DNA of 64,000 nt, taken from contig OZ038434.1 in NCBI GenBank assembly GCA_964036275.1, positions 16,233,879 through 16,297,878 of the forward strand. The letters run 5' to 3'. The DNA is from Litoditis marina (Eukaryota > Nematoda > Chromadorea > Rhabditida > Rhabditidae). The position numbers and the translations under genes were made by a program. Below, in pieces: positions 1-12,316 of the stretch. Every line of letters starts with the position of its first letter. Position 1 is the stretch's first letter. A model generated the notes under the pieces. The model worked only from the letters and a program-made list of their open reading frames with translations. It was not told the DNA's origin and made no database searches.

Positions 1-355
1 TGTAGCTGGCCGATCGCCGAAAATTGGCGGCAATCGTTCTGAGTAGGGTCTCTCCCCTTTTTTGGCTAGTCCTGTGTGGTTGTAGGCTCGGGGCCGGTGC
101 GCCTGTTTTCTCTCTATATTTTACCTATATATTTCTCTCAATCTAATAACGTTTATTATATTAACTTTCTAGCACTTTTCTTAATTGGGATTTTCCCCCT
201 ATCTGTGATCTCTTGGAATTCTTTTTGTCCATACGAGAATCTTGTTGAAGTTTGTTTTGAGTGAATTGGGTACAAAACATTTAACGAAGGCTTAAAATAC
301 GGTTGGTAATCGATACCGAATAAGGAAAAACCTTTACATTCTTTTGCAGTATACT
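1..355. other. Sequence upstream of the peroxiredoxin gene
   Basis: No gene seen here. A TTTTGCAG acceptor ends at 349, seven bases before the peroxiredoxin start codon, so the messenger is probably trans-spliced or has an intron in its leader. No TATA-like promoter could be assigned. Confidence 0.4.
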
Positions 356-2893
356 ATGATTCTTGGAGAAGTTTTCCCCGACTTCAAAGCAACCACCGAT
401 CGCGGATCATTGGACAGCTTTTACAAATTCCAGGGCGAAAGGTTGGTTACTTTTCGAGCTTCGAGCAGTTGTTATTTCATTTGGAGGAAGTAGTATTTGG
501 TGGGCTGGTTTCAGTTGTGGCTCTGTACAATAACATTATATGCGCGAATCTAACGTTTTTCTGTTGACGACAAACTATCTATATATCTGTAAAACATTCC
601 TTTTGTTATGATTTGAATTGAACTGGAATCTATAGTGCATTTTGTAGGAGTCCACGTAGAAATGATAATGACTATCCATCTATCTCATACATTGGCAAGG
701 CCTCTTATCTCTTAAAAGCCTCTTAAAAGGATCGCGAACAAATCCTTTTAAAAAGTAGGGTTAGCGAGAATTTTGACTGAATGAGAGGCCCTTGGCGATG
801 TGTTTACCTGTTTCCAGCTGTGAAACACTTCCTTTGTTATGAAATGAACTGGAAGTTTATAGTTCATACTGTAGGAGTCCACATAGAAATTCTATTAACT
901 CGGCAGTGCATCTATCTGTTTCCAGCTGGGTTATCATCTTCTCGCACCCGGCCGACTTTACCCCCGTCTGTACCACGGAACTGGCCCGTGCCGCTCAGCT
1001 GGCCAGTCAGTTCTCGGCCAGAAACGTGAAAATGCTGGCCCTGAGCTGTGACTCGGCCCACTCTCACAGGGAATGGATCAAAGATCTCGTCGCATATGCT
1101 AAGGACGAAAAGATCACCGGTCGGTTGGTTGGATCATTCTCACGCACATTTAGGTTAAGATGCAAATTTTCTCATGCTCTAGCTACTTTATGAGAATAGA
1201 AGTGTGCAAAAAGGTGTCCTTCATTACTAAAATCGAGTTTTCGTTCGATGGAAAAATGAAATTGTAGTGTTCTTAATTGGTAAAGTCTGGCAGTTTGCAT
1301 GAGTGAGCGTGAAGTTCCTTGTTTCTAGATGTTTAGCACCAATTAGCTTCATGGAAAAAAATATCTTGACAAAATCTACCGTTGTAGTTTTGAACAAATC
1401 TTCGAAATCAACAGGATTAAACTACAAACTTAATGGATTGCTTTGAAAAGATGTAATCCTATAGATCAGTTAGATAGATCAATAGAATGTTGTATCAATA
1501 ATAGTAATAGTAATAATTATAGTAGTAATAGTAGATAGAGTGTTCTTCAGAATCGAGTTTTCCGTTCGAGATCATCGCGGACGACCAGCGCTCGCTGGCC
1601 ACCCAGTTCGGCATGCTGGACCCGGCGGAGCAGGGCGCCGACGGACTGCCGTTGTCCGCACGCGCCGTCTTCATTGTGTCACCCGATCACAAGCTGAAGG
1701 CACAGATTCTGTACCCGGCCACCACCGGAAGGGACTTCAAGTGGGTTGGGCTCTCGGAGAGGGAGGGGGAGGAGAGAGAGGGAGAGAGGATGAGGAACAA
1801 CGTGAGAGAGAGGCGAAGAAAGAGAGGAACCTTTATTTTCATTCACAACACCTCTTCTTTTTCCAGTAAATAGGGTTATTGAACTTGTTATTCTTGAGAG
1901 AAGTAGATTAACCAAAGGGTGCATTTCACAATTAGCTTTCCGATTTTGGCCCATATCGGAAAATAATCACTTTTTGTACTTTGGTGTAGTTGTAATGTTT
2001 CAGTGAGATCCTTCGTGTCGTTGATTCTCTTCAGCTGACGCAAAAGAAGCCGGTTGGTAAAATTATTTTTCTCCACCACCGAAAGATAACTGCTACTTTA
2101 GCGAATTCAATTCATTCGGACACACCTAGAGTTGGTCGCATTATAGCATCCAAATAAGTTGAGAAAATAGCCAATGTGTTCACTTTCTTTGCACGTCAAT
2201 TCTGATGTTGATCCCGCTTTTCAATAGTCGGCCTTGCTACTGTATCTGAATAATGTTAAATTGTGAGTGTTATTTGCAGGTGGCGACCCCCGAGGGGTGG
2301 AAGGCGGGTGGCAGTTGCATGATCCAGCCATCGCTCACGGATGATAAGGTAGAATCACAGTTATGTACGAACGTTTGATAAACATGTAACTATCGGAGTA
2401 TTCGAAGAACTTATTAGAAGATAAAATGTACACCTGGAAAACTGATTGAAAACTAATATTGCTGAAGTTTACAGCGATGTTCGTTGTTAGAGGAGTTTTT
2501 CAGATGGTGAAGAAGTAGAAGATAAATATTGTGTTTATATTTTTTGTTGTAGTTTTTGTGAGGTATATATCGTTTGTCTGAGGAGCACATCATGTATAGC
2601 GGCTGGTTGTTTAGGGTTTGGTATCCACTATAGGGAATAGCCAAACATGAATTGTAGTGTGATCTGTGAAGATGGCAGAGTGCAAACTACACTTGAAAAC
2701 TAGTGGGATCAAACTACAAACACTGCAGAAGGGCCGACATGCCATTTCAGCCTTCCCTCACCCGAACTAGCACCTATACGGAACTATTTTGTACTTGTTG
2801 TAGGCAGCCGGAATGTTCGGAGATTCTATCCAGCACGTGGAAGTTCCAAGTGGCAAGAAGTACCTTCGCATGGTGGCTCAACCTACGGACTAA
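356..2893 (+). CDS. prdx-6: 1-Cys peroxiredoxin, Prdx6 type
   Basis: Reduces hydrogen peroxide and organic hydroperoxides through one peroxidatic cysteine; proteins of this class usually act in the cytosol. Six exons join with matching phases: 356-441, 926-1119, 1551-1740, 2004-2052, 2280-2348 and 2804-2893. They give 225 residues, the normal length for the family (human PRDX6 has 224). The active-site motif HPADFTPVCTTEL puts the peroxidatic Cys at residue 44. PATTGRDF, the VATPEGWK segment and the C-terminal VPSGKKYLR motif are all family hallmarks. The start was chosen because the ATG follows an acceptor and gives the usual N-terminus. The fourth exon is closed at 2052 with donor GTTGGT, the only choice that keeps VATPEGWK in frame. 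No lesion is seen. Exon GC is well above the AT-rich introns. Intron 1 carries two short relatives of the 155-bp repeat found at 29.2-30.2 kb. The gene assignment is very secure; the third-exon start (1551) is inferred from phase. Confidence 0.95.
2640..2722. repeat. Short foldback ending in the GATCAAACTACAAAC motif
   Basis: The left part reads TTGTAGTGTGATCTG and the right part GATCAAACTACAAACAC, so the stretch folds back on itself imperfectly. It lies in the last intron of the peroxiredoxin gene. The same motif recurs across the window, for example near 1420, 3950, 14585, 15890, 58200 and 61990. Confidence 0.45.
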
Positions 2894-4554
2894 GAACTTC
2901 TGAAGGTCCCATAAAACTTGAACTCCGTCCATTTTATTTCCTATGGCTTTCATTCTTTCCGTTTGCTAGTTGAAAGTCTAACTCACCTCTTCTCGTTGAT
3001 TCAGTGGCTACGTGATAATCATAATGTCTATCCTCTGCCGTTAGTTTCTACTGGTGTAGTTAAATTGTTCTAGTATGTGGTATAGTCATTTGGTGTCGTT
3101 CTCAGCATAATCATTATCTGGTAGATTTTCGCAATTTTGTAATTTGTCTCTATCGGTAATCGATTTCGGTAAATTTCCTGCTATCATACATTCATTCTCA
3201 TTTATTCATGTTATACATTTTGTTCTCATGTTGGTTTCCATAAATTTCGTAAAAGTTTCTTCCAGCTGTGTTACAGTGGCGAATGGAATTCACCATGATA
3301 GTTGGTGATCAGGTCTTAATCTAATGCAAGTTCCGAATTCCCTGAAAATGAGCTTTCGAGTATAAGAAAAATCGAAAAAAAAATTCTCATTCAGAATGAT
3401 GTCGAACTCGAGTAAGGTTAACAATACTATTAGTGAGAACTGTCTGTCTACTGTTACCGCGATCAAATGAAGGAGATATTCGAGGAAATTTGGTCGTCAT
3501 GTTCAGCTATAATTATTCACTTATAGCTAGAATATCGGGTATAGAAAATCTGAAATACACAATCGACGGCAAACCATGAATAACTTCCGAGCTCCACACG
3601 ATTCTGAATTCAAAGAGACATGTGCAAATCGTTGTATGGTGCTCTTATCTGAAATGTAGAATGTAGGCAAATTTACTTTAGAATCGAACTCCGCTGGGTT
3701 CATTTAATCTCAATGTTTGTCTAGTTCCAACGTCATTCCTTTTTTACTCGTCCGTTCTCAAGATCAAATTTTCAATTATCTTTGTGTGTTCACCCAACCC
3801 GGCTCCGGTTACTTTCATTTATTATTTCCAGTATTTTCCTCCTTTATTAAGGTTTTATAAAGATCCATGAACTGCCAATATGTTTAAATCTGCTGGGTTT
3901 ATAGTTTGATTCCGCTGCGATTTAGTTGACATCTGCTGTGTTTGAAGACCAAACTCCAAACTACAACTCTAATTTGGTCAATTCCCGTATGCGTTTTTGA
4001 CTGGAACATGTCATGTTTTGGAGTGTTCTGTCTGTCAATATTCCGTCGTCTTTGTTAGACGGGCCAAGAGAATAATACATCATATTATTCCCCCGCCTCA
4101 CCAAATCCTATATGATGAATCTCAGACTTTTGGGAGAACGACTCTCCACAATTTCATCGACTTTTCGCAATCTAGTTCAAACTGAAGATTCTTTATCCAT
4201 TTCTACACTTTCTAAGGATGTAGACTATCCATCTTATATCATCGAAAGTTCGAATTTTTTTTCTAAGGATTCGTAAATAAACTAGGATCCTTATGGTTTA
4301 AGGCTGATTATTATCCAACATTAACTAAATAAAACTGCCAGTGACATCATAATCATAATGTTCTTGATTTGTTTTGATAACTGACACAGGTTTGATATTT
4401 GATATACATTATTTCGAATTCGAAATACATTGTTTTCATGCATATTTTACTTTCTATAAAACGATGAATCGTCGAAAAAAAAAGTTCATTTTTAGTAAGA
4501 AAGGTTTATCTGTCTCAATCAGTCTCTTTTAACATTTTCTCAGCTTTCTTCTGC
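2894..4554. other. Intergenic stretch, convergent gene ends
   Basis: Lies between the 3' end of the peroxiredoxin gene and the 3' end of the minus-strand gene that ends at 4555. It is AT-rich, with no open frame that has coding character. Around 3885-3966 is another degenerate copy of the small foldback with the AAACTACAA motif. Nothing else recognised. Confidence 0.5.
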
Positions 4555-7268
4555 TCAGAGATACTGGCTCACGTTTTTCCGCACCTCCTGAAAAAGTCAA
4601 ATGAAGTCAAAATATTCCTCAATAGAACGAACACCCCGTGAAAGATGAGGGTACAGTACACATCTGTTATTCAGCAGTCGTATTTGTTTGGCTACTCAGG
4701 CTCACCATCACCATTTGGTGAGCTATTTCTAGGCTCGTACTGTATGTTATACTTCAGTCGAGTTTTGTGAGACCAGCGAGTTAGTCGGGAGTGAGATACA
4801 CAAAAAAGGCGACCCTCATTTTCAACCTGACAATTTATACTGAAAATATGTCAGTAGAGCTTCAACGTGAGGAGAGCTTTCAGGTACTGGAGCTTCTACT
4901 TTCAGGTGAAAAGGATAAAGTATAAACTCACAGCTGGCTTTGGGTCCCTGGCTTGAACATCCACATACATCGATTTTGGAGACTGATTGTTTTTGACCAG
5001 AGAATCTTTGACTTGGACTGCCGGGAGTACTTCTTTGGACGAACTAGCTGACACCGAACCTTCAATTCAAGGAGTTTTAATAATAACATGATATGTGTTA
5101 GATAGAATTGAGGTTTTAACCCCAATCAATTGTGTACCCGTTTTGACAAATCGAATCACAGTTGAAGTCTATTAGAAAAGAAGTTGAGTGTTCCTTTCTA
5201 GACAATGACATGCGATAACTCAGTTTCAACTAATAATGGCTCTCATTAACCAGTTCTAGTGAGAATATGTACGTAAAGTTATTTATAACGTTTGTATGTA
5301 GGGTTATTTATAACGTTTTTGAGATTCAGTGGATGGTCAAGAACCATTTTGACCAATATTATATGATTGATTGAATTATGAAAGACGTGAAATTGTACCT
5401 TCACTAGGAATAGTTGGTGGACCACTTTTGAACGTTTTCTGTACATCGGGACTGAACGGATGGGACATGTCCATGTCCGAAAGGTTGGTCGACTGAAAAC
5501 AATTCGATCAAAGTTAAACTCATTTGGTTCATAATACAAGAAGAAGCTTTGGAGGAACATGAGAGTCCATCGATTTATGTCGAAGCCTAAAGTTTTTTTC
5601 TTATTTGCTTCGTAGTGGTATGTGGTTCACAGAATTTGATAGCCACCGTAATAGAGCGAATTTGCAATTTGCGGTAGCCAAGTGGTAGGAAACTATCTGA
5701 AGGAAATATTCTCTATGGAAGGTTTCATCATGTATTCGAAAGATCAAGCTGGATGTTCATGAGCGGGGGGGGGGGGTTATAGTTCGTTTCACCAATCAAT
5801 GTCCTTCTACAGTAATCTTCAAATTGTTCCGGAGGCTTTTTCTAATGAATAAATTATGATGTCGGTTTCAAACTGGGAAAATTGTACAATTTCCCCCCCC
5901 CTCACCTTAAGTCCCCCCCGTAGTACTATCACCCCCCCTCCCAATACGATTTCCTATAGAGAGGGGGGTGATTATAAATGGGGGGTGATTGTAAATGGGT
6001 ACAATGTCGACGTTTAACAATCACCCCCCACAATACAAAATGGGGGGTAATAGTACAACCCCGGACCTATTTAACAATCGCCCCCCACTCAATCCAAACC
6101 TGCAGTAAAGAAGGACGTTGTACAATCACCCCCCTAGGGGTGGGGGGCGATTGTACTACGGGTCGGATTCCAACCTATTTCGGCTCAAGGGGGGGACGAT
6201 TGTACAATAAACCCCAACTACCTAACGCTGACCTGGAAATTCGAGCAGATTACTGTAGAGGGTTATAAGTGCGTGAAACAGACTATACAATACCTCTTCT
6301 GCTGTGGGCTCGTAAACCGGGAAGTCAAACTTCAGCTGAGTCTCTTCATCAGACGAATCTGAAACACAACTTGTCACAATGAACGTAAATTTGACAGACA
6401 GGTGCGACACTGTTTAGACTTTGTACAAAGTTCCCGTGCGCTTGCATTTTGCGAATATTTATAATTCAAACTTTTCATGGAGGCAGGCATACGATTCAAG
6501 TGAGGGCCTTTGCCCGCTCGGAAAAAAATCCTTCCTCGATCTATTAGGTTGAGATAAAAGTAGAGGGATGGGGAATATCATACCCACAGTTGGAATCGCC
6601 AAGCGGAAATGAAATGAATCACATATTGATCTTCGCAACCATTGTTTTCTAGATGCTTTGCACTTATTTACCTTTACTAGTCGACTTTGACTTGGACTGT
6701 CGCGCGCCCTTCGCCTGCACCGAACTCGGTTTTTGCTTCGACTTTTTCGTCTTCTTCAATTTCTTCCCTTTTTCTTTCAAGGGTTTTCCATTGGCGGGGG
6801 ATGGGGTCGTGGCGGTTCTTGATTCAGGTGACGGAGATCGGTTCATCTTCAGAAGGCTTTTATGGTCTTTACGGTCCTCTTTTCGTTCGCGAGGCATCTG
6901 AATACTCGTAAAATTAACACCTTACCTCGAATACAACTTGATATCTTCTACTTTCTGCACATGGGACATGGATTCTACACTTTTCATCTCAAAACGTTCA
7001 TGTTCTCTAAGGGGATGCTGGTTTTTTCAACAGTTTCCATGAACTCGGTTTTCAACTACTCAGTTTTTTCGAATGAACAATAGCTATCTACAACTTTCTC
7101 CACACAAAATAAATTTTAACTTCATACATTCGCAATAAAATTCACCTTCTTCTTCTTCTTTTTGGCCGCCGTCCCCTGACCTACCTTGGGGGTCATGCAG
7201 AATGCCAGTAGAGAGAAGAGAGGAGCAGCGAGAAGGAGCTGCAGGTGGAGCACGACCAGTGCAGACAT
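4555..7268 (-). CDS. Lysine/serine-rich protein with hydrophobic N-terminus, unknown family
   Basis: I do not recognise this gene. Six minus-strand exons join with fully matching phases: 7268-7146, 6897-6672, 6358-6294, 5492-5399, 5059-4932 and 4587-4555. They give 222 residues. Residues 1-24 are strongly hydrophobic (LLLAAPLFSLLAF), fitting a signal peptide or a signal anchor. A run of six lysines ends exon 1 at about residues 36-41. Exon 2 is a basic stretch full of K, S and P with SPSPES and KKLKKTKKSK. Exon 3 turns acidic (SSDEET) and leads into LKFDFPVYEPTAEE; the rest is Ser/Pro-rich and ends in VRKNVSQYL. The first in-frame ATG after a stop is at 7268; an internal ATG at 7196 would drop the hydrophobic segment and leave a 198-residue soluble, possibly nuclear, protein. 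Cell location therefore depends on which start is used. Exons 5 and 6 are the least certain, because another acceptor near 4905 would give a different short end. Confidence 0.6.
5779..6290. mobile_element. TIR element of the ATAGTTTGTTTCACC family (copy 1)
   Basis: The left end reads ATAGTTCGTTTCACC and then CTTCTACAGTAATC; the right end, in reverse complement, reads ATAGTCTGTTTCACG and then CCCTCTACAGTAATC. Two further elements with the same ends lie at 42283-42523 and 60226-60432. It sits in intron 3 of the minus-strand gene, just outside the exon that ends at 6294. Non-autonomous: no transposase inside. The middle is a separate C/G-tract block. Confidence 0.65.
5890..6215. repeat. Block of alternating long C and G tracts
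   Basis: Runs of six to nine C or G alternate with short AT-rich linkers such as GATTGTAC, on both strands. Many arms are complementary (for example GGGGGGTGATT against AATCACCCCCC), so the block can form hairpins or G-quadruplexes. It looks like a nested set of foldback units inside the larger TIR element. Confidence 0.7.
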
Positions 7269-10115
7269 CAACTCGCCTCCAAATGACCAAATGTTCCATT
7301 TCTACCGCGTGTCCATCGACAATAAGGGCAATGGCACCACTCGAGAACGTGGAAACCCTGGGAAACGTGAACGGAGCGTTACCGCAACATGGAAACGATA
7401 ACGGGATGAACTAGACTGGACCAACCGTTCCTCCTCAGCCATTTTTCTGTTTTCTCAAAAAGGTTTCCGAATGCAAACATGTGCTGAGAACCCGGCACAA
7501 ATTCCTAATGGCGCCTCAGACGAAATGAACATAGTACGAAACACAGAGAGAATTTATTAACCCTGCTGCACATCGGATAGTTCCTGGATGCTCCGTAGAG
7601 CAAATGTGCAAAGCTTCTCTCACCAGAAAATGTTTCGGTTGAGTGACAGGCTGTTGATTTGGTTACATTTGGGTTAAAATAGTCCTAGAAATTGAGTGTA
7701 AAGTGCAGAGAACACCCGAATACCTCCAATTACCAATCTAACTCTGTGAGTTTCACTCCCACGCATGATATCACCATCTAACATATAGAACGGGTTCATT
7801 ATGTACCTCTTCTCATTCACTTTGTGGGATTCTAACGTCAATTATATGTTGTGAGAGCCCCCGTGAAGTCAAAACGTCTGCCCCAAAGTTTATTTCAACT
7901 TCAAGTTTGAGTATTTTCCATTTTCTGATTTTGCCGCTATTTTCATCAAGTTTCCAACGTTCTATAACATTCGGCCGGACCTTAACAGGTTCGCTTGATG
8001 AAAAGTTTCAGAAAAATTATCCGGACTCCAATTTTAGATTAGTTGTTCATTTTCACAACGGGAACTGCCGTTTTTTTCGTGTAGCGGGATCTTTGTTTCT
8101 TGTAGTTTGCTCATCATGATTTGCCGTAAGTGGAACAACAATGACTCTGTCCTTCCATGAAAGGAGCCCACCTCAATTATGGTGGAGCACAATTAGATTT
8201 GTATGGGGGCATTCCACTTTGATATATGTTTCCGCTCGGTTTTTTCTATAAAAAAAACGGATAGTTGTTCATAGTTCTCGTCAATCCCACTGAGAGGTTG
8301 GCAGCGTGCCAGCGAATTTTCGGATGAATGTGTTTTTTTATTACATAAAATAGTTTTTGTAAAGCTGCTGTAACAAGGGTAGATAACGGATGACGAAATT
8401 TCTTGTTCTTGAAGAAAGGTAAGTGGCGAAACTTTTATGAAAACGGTGCAAGTTAGCTTCTTCTGTTGTGTTTGTACTTTGATCTCATTGCTTTCCGGTG
8501 TTAATTTTGTTTCTGGTATGTATGCTAACCAAACTACAAACTTTATTTGGTTATTCCCTTCATTTTCGGAACAACCAGACTGGCTTTCATTCTCTTTTCG
8601 GGGGCTTCAAATGAACTCAGTGCTGACACATCGTTAGCAATAACATTGTTTTCTTGCAACCGCTCAGTGAACTGCAACATTGTCCATCTCTTTCGAACAC
8701 CCCTGTCTCCCTCTCTCCTTCTGTTCCGGTTCCTCTTTTCTCTCTTCACATCTTTTTATAGAGATATTTTAGAGACCCTTTGTGTTATTTTTCCACGAAC
8801 AAGACGTTTCCCGGGTCCGATTCAATATCAAAAATTACGGGAAAATGGCACTTTCATTAAAACACTGAATCACATGATCAAATCTGCTATAAAAATATAT
8901 ACCTGAACTCAACCCACATACTTACACTGTGAACGACAACGATTAAAAAGGTTACGGACACGGAGTACTTGAATTACGTCTAGAACGCACCACACCAGAA
9001 TACAAACATTGCAGCCGAATCAACAAATTCGCCATTTTTATTAGCGACCCACTGAAAACTTTTACTCAATTCGCTTGAAGTTTTCCACAGTCAAAGTCAT
9101 TTGAGTGATGTCGAGCCCTCGAAATCGAGATAATTAAACTGGCTGTCCCAGATGGGACACTCTCGGGGAACTTCTATTTAAAATGGATGTGAAACATGCA
9201 TTCAAACCCCATTTATCTGGTGGACGACTAAAACTTTTTGTTTACGTGAAGTCCCTCTGAAAACACTTTCATTTCACGATTCCAGTATAATTTGTTCAAT
9301 TTGCAAAGTACAACTGCTGGAAAATATTAATTCTTCTCACAAAGTTCTTCCGAAAAAAGGGGAAAAACGAGTATGAAACATGCTGTTCAATGAACACCAC
9401 TCTCTCGCGTAACCTAGAAATTATCTCGACCTTCTCTATAATTGAGCAGTTGTGAACCAGTCATCAACATCGGTGTAGTTATGGGAAAGTCAATACTTTG
9501 GCACTCAGTCAAATTGGTTGTCGAAGATTTGTAGGAATTATCCGTATATCCCCTCTGTCTTTTATTGATTTTTTTTCCGATAGGGTTTCCTGAGAAGACA
9601 TTATTAATAAAAACCTTAGACATTTCTTGTTATGTTCTTCTGTTTAATCTTTCTCCTCAATTCAACCTCCCGGAAACGTCCTTTTACATTTGTCGTTCCC
9701 ACGCTTAATCACCCCCGCGCATCAGATGGCTGCTTCTCTCTGTCTCTCTTTCTATCTCGTTTCATCTCTCCCTTTCCCTCTCTTGCTATCTCTCTTACTC
9801 TCTATCACTCTCTCTCTCTCCTTCTTTGTCTTTCTCTCTTCTCTCCCTTTCTCTCTTTGCATCTCTATTTGTCTCTCGTTCTCCCTTCCACCCTCTCTCT
9901 CCCTCGTTCTCCCTCGATTCATCCAGTACTTACCCAAATTGCAAAAATTGAATTTCAATCATCGTAAGCGTCATTCGAGCCAAGACAAACTCAGCTGTTG
10001 TTTTGAATACAAAACGGGTAAAATACAATTAACTCGTGATTATCGGATAACAAACTTGTAAATATGTTATTAATACATTATGTTTCTTTCTCGTTCTCTC
10101 ACTTTCTTTTCTCAC

Positions 10116-10160
<45 letters not shown>

Positions 10161-10475
10161 TTCGATCATTTCCTTGCTTTCTCTTTTTAGCGTTATAGAA
10201 TTGTTTGTTTTCAATCCTCTTTTTATTCCCCTCTCTCAGACTACTTGACTTCTTCTTGTTACTATCTTGAAAAGTTTTGCTGTTATTCCCTCGCAGTAAT
10301 ACTCCCCTACTTGATCTTTGAAAATATGTGTCAAAGTGCCCCTATTAATTGGTTCTCGAGCAGATTTCCATCTGGCAACATGAAGTCCTTCATTTTCATG
10401 TTTGAGATTCAAATCTCTGTCCGATAACAAAACTAAGGCTACTTTTCTAAATCACCACATTTTTTTAACTTCCAG
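7269..10475. other. Intergenic stretch with pyrimidine-rich simple sequence
   Basis: No gene supported. CT-rich low-complexity sequence lies at about 8690-8750 and 9730-9915, and a pure (CT)n run at about 10118-10153. The reading frames of 60-123 residues here are Ser/Leu/Phe repeats produced by this sequence. The region from 7269 to about 7430 is GC-richer and probably holds the promoter and leader of the minus-strand gene. Confidence 0.5.
10118..10153. repeat. (CT)n microsatellite
   Basis: About 36 bases of uninterrupted CT dinucleotides, embedded in a wider pyrimidine-rich tract. Confidence 0.9.
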
Positions 10476-11440
10476 ATGCGTTTGTTGCTTCTGCTACTTC
10501 TCTGTTTGCTCTCTCATTGTTCGGCGTATTTCTTCTTCGGAGCTCATTCAGCCATGTACCGGGGGATCAACAACAGGTCAGTTCAAACTGATCGAATCAA
10601 ACTGAAACACCTGATCATTGAAATATGCAGTATATGTGTAGGAAAGAGAAGGAAACTGCCTAATCATGTGCGCACAGAAACGTTTTTGATAGACGTCGGT
10701 CTAGCAATCCGTGTGTCTCATGAGCATGTCAGAACTGATACCTCCTTAGTCACAGTTGGGCTTAAAATTCAGTTCTCAACAACATAATTTCACCGCACCA
10801 TGACTAATTTCTCTCAAATTGCCCAACTTGATTCAATGACAGAAGTGCTGGTTGTCATATTCTCAAAGTGGTAGGCTTCAGAGCGGCAGGTTCATCTAAA
10901 AAGTACACGAATAGTTGAATAAGAAAACCAAATATCTTCGTTTCTGTGGGAGCTGATGCGGCTGTGTTTTCGATTAGAGATTCAGCGAATATTGAAGTTA
11001 CTTTATCGCTTTCAAACGCCCGCCAGGTAAGTTGGCGCTAAAACGTACGCATCGAAATAGTGTTCCAATCACAATAAACAAACTGCACTGTGAACTGCAA
11101 AACTTTTTTCATGAAATCGTACTCGTTTCTACTTTTCGAAAGATAATAGATAATCCCACACAAATCACATCATCAGTTGTTGATGAACTGTCCGTAAAGA
11201 GTGTAGATAGGAAAGGCTGAGCTTTGTTACCAGCTCATTCCGTCCTCCATGACCGCGCCAACCGGGGATCGAACCCAGGTCTCTAGAGCGACTGACGAAC
11301 GCGGTAACCACTTGACCACTTGGCATCTCTATCCATTCTTCATCCCTTACTTCACTACCTCCAAATATTTCAGGCCGCCTGCACCGTACTACGAGATGAA
11401 TGACGCATCCTATCAAATTCTGAACAACTCGGGAGCCTAA
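10476..11440 (+). CDS. Small secreted peptide, 55 residues
   Basis: Not a family I recognise. Two exons, 10476-10576 and 11374-11440, join in phase (AG|G) and give 55 residues. Residues 1-17 are a textbook signal peptide (MRLLLLLLLCLLSHCSA) with a likely cut after SA. The mature part is about 38 residues, rich in aromatic residues and Asn (YFFFGAH, PPAPYYE, ILNNSGA), and has no cysteine and no dibasic site. The ATG lies directly behind a TTCCAG acceptor, so the transcript is either trans-spliced or has a leader intron. A poly(A) signal AATAAA lies at 11490-11495. Both splice sites are good and the stop comes shortly before the poly(A) signal, which supports a real short gene. A secreted signalling or defence peptide is possible but is a guess. 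Confidence 0.6.
11255..11327 (-). other. tRNA-like sequence (tRNA pseudogene or SINE head)
   Basis: On the minus strand the A box reads TGGTCAAGTGGTTA (11305-11318) and the B box GGGTTCGATCC (11266-11276), both close to the RNA polymerase III consensus. A 5-bp T stem (CTGGG/CCCGG) and a 5-bp acceptor core (GCCAA/TTGGC) can form, but the anticodon arm does not fold well. It lies in the intron of the secreted-peptide gene, on the opposite strand. A tRNA-derived SINE or dead tRNA is more likely than a working tRNA. Confidence 0.55.
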
Positions 11441-12316
11441 CCGGACCAAATCGAAGCTATTGTACAAACCAAACACTACGTGTACGCATAATAAACATAT
11501 TGTTTTCTCCTTCTTTTTCTAGTAAAGGTACAGAATTAACAGTGTGATCAAATAATTAGTCTTTTAAAACCCCCAGCGCCATCACACACGAAGGAGTTAT
11601 ACTAGAGGTACATTAACTAATCATGTCAAGTTAACATTCTAATGCGGAATAGCTGCACTTTGTCATTGTACATTTCTGAGTTCTGCTGTTTCACGTGACT
11701 GTGAAATTAACTCACCGGGTAGACCTCCTCCCTCGTCAACAGCAATACCGAGTCTCCGACTGTTTTCTTTACCACAACTGAAGGCTGACAGTTAAAATTT
11801 GTAACTATTGCCAGCAGTAATACCAATATCGATAAAACTGATAAAAACAGAGGACATCAGATTTCTGCACGCCCGCACTTTCCTTTACCGTCCAGCGAAT
11901 TCACTGTTTGAAAACTTGACTTTCAAAACGAAACGAAGTTGAGATACACTTGAGCAAGACTCACAACTATACCTCGAATGCGCAAAAAACTCTGAGCGAA
12001 AAAAACATCGGAACTGACTCATTCTGGTGACACTCTATAGCTTTCATTACAATTTCGACATTTAACTTCGGCCCCCACCCTGTCATACATTTAACTTTTT
12101 TTAACGTACGGTGGGGGGGGGGGGAGAGTAGCGATTTCCCAAAGATTTCATCATACCTGTCCTCTTTGGAAACGTACGTGTGAAAGCTGAAAAAAAACCG
12201 AAAGTGTATTTCCACTAAAAGTACAAAAAACGACGAGTCTATGCGTGAGTCTTGGTAACGTGATAAGCTCTCTGCGGAATCATTCTTATTTGTAAGCTCA
12301 TACAAGACGGTCTACA
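11441..12316. other. Intergenic stretch before the PDZ gene
   Basis: AT-rich; contains the AATAAA of the upstream gene and a G tract at about 12112-12124. No coding frame supported. The promoter of the PDZ gene presumably lies just left of 12317 but no defined element is seen. Confidence 0.45.

Noticed and set aside
6653..6911. Plus-strand frames of 74-82 residues
   Set aside because: Antisense of the lysine-rich exon 6897-6672, giving Phe/Ser-rich shadows.
9632..10061. Plus-strand frames of 111 and 123 residues
   Set aside because: Translations of CT-rich simple sequence (Leu/Ser/Phe repeats), not genes.
11165..11476. 103-residue minus-strand frame
   Set aside because: It runs through the tRNA-like sequence; its SRDLGSIPG segment is the typical chance translation of a B box.
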